From positions 1-5,226 of the forward strand of contig CALMWO010000028.1 in assembly GCA_937873805.1 (NCBI GenBank): DNA of 5,226 nt. The letters are read 5' to 3'. The DNA comes from an uncultured Hyphomonadaceae bacterium (GTDB taxonomy: Bacteria > Pseudomonadota > Alphaproteobacteria > Caulobacterales > Hyphomonadaceae). Position 1 is the first letter of the stretch, and the number at the start of each line of letters is the position of its first letter. The translations under genes were made by a program, and so were the position numbers. The notes under the pieces were generated by a model. It worked only from the letters and a program-made list of their open reading frames with translations. It did not search any database and was not told the DNA's origin. Shown in pieces: positions 1-4,094 of this stretch.

Positions 1-153
1 CTTCAGCTCGTTGCGCCAGACGACGTTGCGGTCGAGGTAGTTGTTCTCGTAGAGGTCGAGGTCACCATCTCCATCGAGGTCGAACCACGAGGAGTGACGG
101 GTGGGGCGTGCGGTGGCGTCGAGGCCCAGCTCGGTGGCCACGTTCACGAAGCT
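1..153 (-). CDS. Fragment of an FG-GAP/VCBS repeat (CRTAC1/ASPIC-like) protein, partial at both ends
   Basis: Read on the minus strand from 153 to 1, one frame stays open for 51 codons. It begins SFVNVATELGLD and continues with the acidic motif DLDGDGDLD (codons 25-33, bases 81-55), then LYENNYLDRNVVWRN. Alternating Asp residues at codons 25, 27, 29, 31 and 33 followed by Leu-Tyr and a later W-R-N are typical of the calcium-binding loop of FG-GAP/VCBS beta-propeller repeats, with the F-x-N/D-V-x-x-x-x-G-L repeat opening of CRTAC1/ASPIC-UnbV proteins. Such proteins are usually exported or on the cell surface; that localisation is family knowledge, since no signal peptide lies in the window. 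The C-terminal side runs off the left edge. The N-terminal side stops abruptly near 153, where the neighbouring ORF continues in a different frame. No start codon is visible. I am confident of the motif, and unsure whether the fragment belongs to the same genome as the rest. Confidence 0.7.
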
Positions 154-307
154 CCCGCTGCCGCTTGACCTCATCCGTCTTCAGCGCGCGGTCTTCGTCC
201 TCCCATCGCGCTTTCTTGCGTGTCTGATCGTCCTCGAAGCCTGCGTTGCGGTGCTTGCGAAGCAGATCGGCGGTGGCAGACATTGCCTGCGGAGACGCGC
301 CAGACAT
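154..307 (-). CDS. 5' part of a small charged hypothetical protein, truncated at about 154
   Basis: An ATG at 307-305 opens a frame reading MSGASPQAMSATADLLRKHR and continuing through an Asp/Glu/Lys/Arg-rich, probably helical stretch (residues about 20-51) to about base 154. A second ATG (residue 9) is an alternative start. Codons have mostly G or C at the third position, as expected of a real high-GC gene. Beyond about 154 the same frame carries on to a stop at 62-64, but there it crosses the FG-GAP fragment out of frame, so those last codons are not thought native. I do not recognise the family. Before the IS66-type insertion its start lay about 60 bp from the divergent recombinase start at 1469, so the two may have shared a promoter region; that is inference. 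It could be spurious, because an antisense frame is also open over part of this stretch. Confidence 0.4.
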
Positions 308-326
308 TGACGACCTTGATGGTGCG

Positions 327-334
327 CCTGCTTC
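327..334 (+). repeat. Left 8-bp target-site duplication of the IS66-type element
   Basis: CCTGCTTC lies immediately outside the left terminal repeat and is repeated exactly at 1428-1435. Eight base pairs is the duplication length known for the IS66 family. Confidence 0.9.
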
Positions 335-355
335 GTAATTGCTCACGTGGTTGGC
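335..355 (+). repeat. Left terminal inverted repeat of the IS66-type element
   Basis: This 21-bp sequence runs from GTAATTGCTC through CACGTG to GGTTGGC. It is the exact reverse complement of 1407-1427. It contains the palindrome CACGTG (344-349), and the GTG of that palindrome is the first possible start codon of the truncated transposase frame. Confidence 0.92.
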
Positions 356-1392
356 AAAAAGGGCTTGCATTGCCGCCATCGCTACGACCATATCGACCTG
401 CCACCTATCCGCCCGATTGTGACCCGCATCGAATTGTTCGGTGCGCGCTGCAATGGCTGTGGGCGGCGCTATCGAGCCGAGGCCCCGGCGGACATGGTGC
501 CGGGCACGCCATTTGGCCCTGGCATCCGCTCGCTGCTGGCCTATCTGCATCACAGCCACCATGTCAGCTTCGAGCGACTTTCGCGCATTGCCGCGGAGCT
601 GTTTGGCCTCACGATCTCCCAAGGGGCGATCGCCAACGCCTTCAGGCGCATGGAGGCGGGAATGACAGCCGCCACGAAGGCGATCACCGACAAGTTGGTG
701 ACGGCAAAGATTATCGCGTCCAATGAGACGTCCACGCGCACCAACGGCATTCCCCATTGGCAATGGGTCTTCCTCTCGAAAGACGCGGTCCTGCACAAGA
801 TCGCCCCGCGCCGGGCGCGCAGTGTTGCTGAGGAGGTGCTGGGCGGCCACCAACCTGATGTGTGGACCTCCGATCGCTACGCTGGACAGCAGGAACTGGG
901 CAAGGAGCATCAGGTCTGCCTCGCGCATGTCCTGCGCGATGTTCAGTATGCCATCGACTGCGGGGATACCGCCTTCGCCCCAAAATCCGCGACCACCTGC
1001 ACTGGGCAATCCGGATTGGCAAGCGACGAAGCAGCCTGAAGGACACAACGCTGGCCCCCTATGCTGCGAAGGCCGACAATCTGCTGACCCGCCTGGTACA
1101 AATGCCTGTCGCGCACCCTGCGGGACGTGTTCTGCTCAAACAAATCAAGGCTTGGCGGGGCAAGTTCTTTGTCTTCCTCACCAACCGCGACGTCCCTGCG
1201 ACCAACAACATATCAGAGCGCGAGATCCGCCCCTCAGTCGTGTTCCGCAAGGTCACCAACGGCTTCCGGTCCGACTGGGGCGCCCAGATCCACGCTGGGT
1301 ATCGATCCGTCACCGGAACCGCTCGTCTCAGCGGCAAATCAGCCCTGGTCGCCATTCGAGAACTCGTCGACGGCAGCTTTGCCGTAGGCTAA
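347..1392 (+). pseudogene. IS66-family transposase (TnpC-type), N-terminally deleted, catalytic Asp to Asn, frameshifted
   Basis: This is a DDE transposase of the IS66 family. Frame 1 (from GTG 347) shows HIDLPPIRPIVTR, the CNGC half of the IS66 zinc finger (residues 35-38), the FGPGIRSLLAYL core and VWTSDRYAG with the second catalytic Asp (D176). After about base 978-985 the match continues in the -1 frame: KIRDHLHW, then TNNISEREIRPSV with the catalytic Glu at 1216-1218, then VFRKVTNGFRSDWGAQ and the TAA at 1390-1392. There are three defects. The usual N-terminal leucine-zipper and linker region (roughly 100 residues) is missing, with the frame starting inside the terminal repeat. The first catalytic Asp of the S-D-E-T motif is Asn (AAT, 722-724). 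A single-base frameshift lies in CCCCAAAA. No ribosome-binding site is visible. It is almost certainly inactive, and family assignment is firm. Confidence 0.9.
978..985 (+). other. Frameshift point in the IS66-type transposase, matching a -1 slippery heptamer
   Basis: The bases CCCCAAAA contain C CCA AAA in the reading frame of the first half, the X-XXY-YYZ form used by -1 programmed frameshifting. A slip here would give A-P-K-I-R-D, exactly joining the two halves of the transposase. The IS66 transposase is not known to need frameshifting, so loss of one base from the C/A run is the simpler reading. Confidence 0.6.
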
Positions 1393-1406
1393 TCAGCGCA
1401 GCCCAA

Positions 1407-1427
1407 GCCAACCACGTGAGCAATTAC
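1407..1427 (-). repeat. Right terminal inverted repeat of the IS66-type element
   Basis: It is the perfect 21/21 reverse complement of 335-355, ending ...GCAATTAC at 1427. It lies 14 bp after the transposase stop codon. Confidence 0.92.
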
Positions 1428-1435
1428 CCTGCTTC
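1428..1435 (+). repeat. Right 8-bp target-site duplication of the IS66-type element
   Basis: CCTGCTTC is identical to 327-334. Removing 335-1435 restores the pre-insertion sequence. Confidence 0.9.
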
Positions 1436-1455
1436 TCGATCGCGTGCCGGAATGC

Positions 1456-1461
1456 AAGGAG
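1456..1461 (+). promoter_or_regulatory. Shine-Dalgarno sequence of the recombinase remnant
   Basis: AAGGAG stands 7 bases before the ATG at 1469. It is a near-consensus site and fixes the start of the recombinase frame. Confidence 0.75.
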
Positions 1462-1468
1462 AAGCACG

Positions 1469-1609
1469 ATGATCTTTGAGAAGATCGGTCCGCACCATCT
1501 CGAACGCAAGGCGATCCTGTATGTCCGACAGTCCTCGCCCCATCATGTGCAGGGCGGTGACAAAGCAGGCCATTGGACCGCCGGTGATGTGCTGAGCGGG
1601 GCGGAGTAA
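1469..1609 (+). pseudogene. Serine recombinase (resolvase/invertase family), N-terminal remnant cut by the IS21 element
   Basis: From the ATG at 1469 the frame reads MIFEKIGPHHLERKAILYVR then QSSPHHV. The block RKAILYVRQSSPH is the first strand and nucleophile loop of the serine recombinase catalytic domain, with Arg20 and the expected nucleophilic Ser (about S22 or S23). Relatives are several hundred residues long, with a resolvase domain, a recombinase domain and often a zinc-ribbon. Only about 26 native codons remain. At 1546 the IS21-type end begins and the frame runs on through it (QGGDKAGHW...) to a TAA at 1607-1609 supplied by the L2 repeat. It is non-functional. The rest of the gene is not found on the far side of the IS21 element, so that portion was lost or moved. 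Its promoter region upstream is occupied by the IS66-type insertion. Confidence 0.8.
1546..1576 (+). repeat. IS21 left outer terminal repeat (L1)
   Basis: It starts TGTGCAGGGCGG and ends CAGGCCATTGG. It matches the right outer repeat (reverse complement of 4093-4123) at 20 of 31 positions. Recombinase homology stops where it begins, which supports an element boundary here rather than at 1598. Confidence 0.65.
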
Positions 1610-1623
1610 AATCCAGCCATTGG
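1598..1623 (+). repeat. IS21 left inner repeat (L2)
   Basis: GGGGCGGAGTAAAA followed by TCCAGCCATTGG. It matches the reverse complement of 4069-4094 at 21 of 26 positions, with the first 14 bases identical. Its GAGTAA provides the stop codon for the interrupted recombinase frame. Confidence 0.8.
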
Positions 1624-1627
1624 TTAG

Positions 1628-1650
1628 GCTGCTCCTTTTTGGGAGCGGCC
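1628..1650 (+). promoter_or_regulatory. Hairpin covering the istA ribosome-binding site
   Basis: GGCTGCTCC and GGAGCGGCC pair, with one T-G wobble, around a TTTTT-G loop. The right arm contains GGGAG, placed about 9 bases before the istA ATG (1655), so the best Shine-Dalgarno candidate is inside the stem. Folding would reduce istA translation. This is seen as base pairing only; the regulatory effect is inferred. Confidence 0.55.
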
Positions 1651-1654
1651 GAGG

Positions 1655-3139
1655 ATGTTTGCCGTGGAGAGCTATGCCGCCGTCCGGCGCTTCGTGTTCG
1701 TCGAGGGCCACAGCCGCCGACAGGCGGCGATCGTGTTCGGGTTGAACCGCGAGACGGTGGCCAAGATGTGCAGGTTCTCGCTGCCGCCCGGCTATACACG
1801 GACCAAGCCGGTGGCGAAGCCGAAGCTGGGGGCGCTGATCCCGGTGATCGACGCGATCCTGGAGGCCGACAAGGCGGCGCCGATGAAGCAGCGGCATACG
1901 GCCAAGCGCATCTTCGAACGGCTGCGCGACGAGCATGACTTCGCTGGCGGCTATACGGTGGTGAAGGATTACGTCCGCATCTGCCGCGCGCAGGGCCGCG
2001 AGACGTTCGTGCCGCTGGCGCACCCGCCTGGGCATGCCCAGGTCGACTTCGGCGAGGCGGTCGCCATGATCGGCGGGGTGCGCCAGAAGGTCCATTACTT
2101 CTGCATGGACCTGCCGCAGTCGGATGCGCCCTTCGTCAAAGCCTATCTACGCGAGACGACCGAGGCGTTCCTCGACGGGCATGTGTCGGCGTTCGCGTTC
2201 TTCGGCGGCATGCCGCTGTCGATCCTCTACGACAACACGACGATCGCGGTGGCGAAGATCTGCGGTGATGGGAAGCGCGAGCGGACGCGGGCCTTCACCG
2301 AGCTGTGCAGCCACTATCTGTTCCAGGATCGGTTCGGTCGCCCCGGCAAGGGCAACGACAAGGGGAAGGTCGAGGGGCTGGTGAAGTTCTCGCGCGCCAA
2401 CTTCATGGTGCCGATCCCGCATGCGGCGAGCTTCGATGCATTGAACGCGAGGTTCGAGGAGCAGTGTCGTGCCCGTCAGAACGACCACGCCGCACGGCAC
2501 ACCGATACGATCGGCGAGCGGCTTGGCTCGGACACTGCGATGTTGCGCCCGCTACCGGCGGTCCCGCTCGAGCCCTGCGAGAAGCGCACCGCGCGCGTCT
2601 CGTCGACCGCGCTCGTGCGGTATCGGACGAACGATTACTCGGTGCCCACCGCGTACGGGTTCCGCGATGTGGTGGTGAAGGGGTTCGTCGACGAGGTCGT
2701 CATCCTGTGCGGCAGCGAGGAGATCGCGCGCCATGCGCGTTGTTATGCCGAGGGCGCGTTCGTCGCCGATCCGCTGCACTATCTGGCGCTGATCGAGATG
2801 AAGCCGGGTGCGCTTGATCAGGCGGCGGCACTTCAGGGCTGGGCGCTGCCGGAGGTGTTCCAGCACCTGCGCCATCTGCTCGAGGCGCGCCTTGGCAACC
2901 GGGGTCGGCGCGAGTTTATCCAGGTGCTGCGGCTACTCGAGACGATGCCACTCGCGATCGTCGCCGAGGCCGTGCGCGATGCGATCAAGCTTGGGGCGGT
3001 TGCGTTCGACGCGGTCAAGCTGATCGCGCTGGCGATCGAACAACGCCCGGCCAGGCTCGATCTGACCGCATATCCTCACCTGCCGAAGATGGACGTGAAG
3101 ACGACGTGCGCGGCGGATTATGCGGTGCTGGCGGCATGA
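1655..3139 (+). CDS. istA: IstA, IS21-family DDE transposase
   Basis: IstA cuts and joins the IS21 ends and works with the IstB ATPase. The 494-residue protein is normal length for the family. Residues 18-41 (GHSRRQAAIVFGLNRETVAKM) form an N-terminal helix-turn-helix for end binding. Residues about 120-255 are an rve/integrase-type catalytic core with the DDE triad D131 (QVDFGEA), D193 (ILYDNTT) and E240 (GKVEGLVKF), including the family pattern GKGNDKGKVEG. A C-terminal part (about 310-350) has the VRYRTNDYSVP motif of the Mu-transposase-type beta-barrel domain, followed by a helical tail. The ATG at 1655 is preceded by GGGAG at 1641-1645 inside a hairpin; GAGG directly abuts the ATG and is too close to serve. 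The stop overlaps the istB start, implying coupled translation. No frameshift or missing catalytic residue is seen, so it is probably functional. Confidence 0.95.
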   Translation: MFAVESYAAVRRFVFVEGHSRRQAAIVFGLNRETVAKMCRFSLPPGYTRTKPVAKPKLGALIPVIDAILEADKAAPMKQRHTAKRIFERLRDEHDFAGGYTVVKDYVRICRAQGRETFVPLAHPPGHAQVDFGEAVAMIGGVRQKVHYFCMDLPQSDAPFVKAYLRETTEAFLDGHVSAFAFFGGMPLSILYDNTTIAVAKICGDGKRERTRAFTELCSHYLFQDRFGRPGKGNDKGKVEGLVKFSRANFMVPIPHAASFDALNARFEEQCRARQNDHAARHTDTIGERLGSDTAMLRPLPAVPLEPCEKRTARVSSTALVRYRTNDYSVPTAYGFRDVVVKGFVDEVVILCGSEEIARHARCYAEGAFVADPLHYLALIEMKPGALDQAAALQGWALPEVFQHLRHLLEARLGNRGRREFIQVLRLLETMPLAIVAEAVRDAIKLGAVAFDAVKLIALAIEQRPARLDLTAYPHLPKMDVKTTCAADYAVLAA

Positions 3140-3996
3140 GCGGCGAGACCAGCGAGTTGCTACCCGCAGGCACGATGGCGGGCACGCCACAGGTTCTGCT
3201 CGCCCATCACCTTAAACAGCTGAAGCTGCCGACGGTGCTGCGCGAGTATGACAAGGTGGCACGTGAGTGCGCGCGCGACGGCGTCGATCACACGCGATAC
3301 CTGCTGCGGCTGATCGAGCTCGAGCTGATCGACCGGGAACGGCGCACGATCGAACGACGGATCAGGGCAGCGAAGTTCCCCGCGGTGAAGAGCTTCGACA
3401 CGTTCGACTTCACCGCCATCCCCAGTCTCAACAAGATGCTGGTGCTCGAGCTTGCCCGCTCGGAATATATCCTGCGGCGCGAGAACGTGATCGCGCTCGG
3501 CAACAGCGGAACGGGCAAGACCCACGTCGCGCTCGCACTCGGTCTGGCGGCCTGCCAGAAGGGGTTCACGGTTGCGTTCACCACTGCCGCAGCGCTGGTC
3601 AACCAGCTGATGGAGGCGCGCGACGAACGGCGCCTGCTCAAGCTTCAGCGCGATCTTGCCGCGGTAAAGCTGCTGATCATCGACGAACTGGGATATGTGC
3701 CGCTGTCGCCCACCGGGGCCGAGCTCTTGTTCGAGGTCTTCTCGCAACGATATGAGCGTGGCTCGACGATCGTCACCTCCAACCTGCCGTTCGAAGACTG
3801 GACGCAGGTGCTCGCGTCCGAACGGTTGACCGGTGCGCTGCTCGATCGGCTCACCCACCACGTCAGCATTCTGACGATGAACGGCGATAGTTATCGCCTC
3901 AAGCAATCGTCTGGCCGGCGCCGCGGAGCCGTGGCGGAGCAAAAGCAGGCCACCGAGACTGTCGATCCCGACACCGGCGAGATTACGGCCACCTGA
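3136..3996 (+). CDS. istB: IstB, IS21-family AAA+ helper ATPase
   Basis: IstB is the ATP-dependent target-selection and transposase-activating partner of IstA, related to DnaC/DnaA-type AAA+ proteins. The chosen start is the ATG at 3136 in ATGA, overlapping the istA stop by 4 bases. An upstream in-frame ATG at 3106 lies deep inside istA and adds only a low-quality MRGGLCGAGG extension. From 3136 the product is 286 residues. Residues 15-90 form the helical N-terminal domain. Walker A is GNSGTGKTH (122-130), Walker B is LLIIDELGY (179-187, with D183-E184), and sensor 1 is TSN (214-216). The conserved ASERLTGALLDRLTHH block (227-242) carries the likely arginine-finger region. The tail after about 258 is charged and variable. 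There is no strong Shine-Dalgarno, consistent with translational coupling to istA. It appears intact. Confidence 0.95.
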   Translation: MSGETSELLPAGTMAGTPQVLLAHHLKQLKLPTVLREYDKVARECARDGVDHTRYLLRLIELELIDRERRTIERRIRAAKFPAVKSFDTFDFTAIPSLNKMLVLELARSEYILRRENVIALGNSGTGKTHVALALGLAACQKGFTVAFTTAAALVNQLMEARDERRLLKLQRDLAAVKLLIIDELGYVPLSPTGAELLFEVFSQRYERGSTIVTSNLPFEDWTQVLASERLTGALLDRLTHHVSILTMNGDSYRLKQSSGRRRGAVAEQKQATETVDPDTGEITAT

Positions 3997-4015
3997 CCTC
4001 CGAGCAAGACGCCGT

Positions 4016-4055
4016 CGATATGAAGAGGGCCCCGATCGGGGCCCTCTTCATATCG
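4016..4055 (+). terminator. Perfect 40-bp palindrome after istB, probable hairpin terminator
   Basis: The arms 4016-4035 and 4036-4055 are exact reverse complements: CGATATGAAGAGGGCC + CCGA against its mirror. The transcript can form a stem of up to about 18 pairs closed by a GATC loop, very GC-rich in the middle. It lies 19 bases after the istB stop and inside the IS21 element. A run of T after the stem, expected for an intrinsic terminator, is absent on both strands, so the terminator role is inferred. It could instead block transcription or translation entering from outside. Confidence 0.6.
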
Positions 4056-4068
4056 CCACCTCGCGCTA

Positions 4069-4094
4069 TCACTGGCCTGCTTTTACTCCGCCCC
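4069..4094 (-). repeat. IS21 right inner repeat (R2)
   Basis: On the minus strand it reads GGGGCGGAGTAAAA followed by GCAGGCCAGTGA, matching L2 (1598-1623) at 21 of 26 positions. Its GAGTAA gives the stop codon at 4083-4085 for the IS701-type transposase frame. Confidence 0.8.

Larger units (their letters stand above)
335..1427 (+). mobile_element. Short defective IS66-family element (1093 bp), complete with both ends
   Basis: The element is bounded by perfect 21-bp inverted repeats (335-355 and 1407-1427) starting with GTAA, the IS66-family terminus, and flanked by an identical 8-bp duplication, CCTGCTTC. Its only gene is a broken IS66 transposase (347-1392). There are no tnpA or tnpB accessory genes, which suits the simpler single-transposase (ISBst12-like) branch of the family. 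Full elements of that branch are expected to be longer because their transposase has roughly another 100 N-terminal residues; here coding sequence begins directly at the inner edge of the left repeat. Intact ends plus a perfect duplication mean it arrived by transposition fairly recently, either while still larger or mobilised in trans by a related transposase. It sits between a divergent small ORF and the recombinase start, in what was probably their shared upstream region. Confidence 0.9.

Noticed and set aside
62..1048. A 328-codon minus-strand open frame across the IS66-type element
   Set aside because: Most of it is antisense to the clear IS66 transposase. Only the portion from 307 to about 154 has independent coding character and was kept as a partial ORF.
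723..1472. A 249-codon plus-strand frame through the IS66-type element ending next to the recombinase start
   Set aside because: It is a high-GC shadow frame with Arg/Pro/Ser-rich product and no motif; it also crosses the right end of the element and its target duplication.
228..1472. If the IS66-type element is removed, a plus-strand frame from 228 joins to ...GMQGEAR and stops at a TGA overlapping the recombinase ATG, resembling a coupled upstream gene
   Set aside because: The reconstructed product has no recognisable motif or good start and lies antisense to the better-looking minus ORF. The ATGA overlap may be chance.
1424..2095. A 223-codon minus-strand frame over the IS21 left end and istA
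   Set aside because: It is antisense to istA, which has a complete DDE transposase, and it spans an element boundary.
3106..3135. An upstream in-frame ATG for istB adding 10 residues
   Set aside because: It lies within istA, has no ribosome-binding site and adds a non-conserved Gly-rich leader. The ATGA overlap start at 3136 is typical of IS21.
3160..3942. A 260-codon minus-strand frame opposite istB
   Set aside because: It mirrors istB, whose Walker A, Walker B and sensor motifs are clear. High-GC genes commonly leave open antisense frames.
1598..4094. IS21 boundaries at the inner GGGGCGGAGTAAAA repeats only
   Set aside because: Outside these repeats a second related pair beginning TGT is present, and the neighbouring genes lose homology only at the outer pair, so 1546-4123 fits better.
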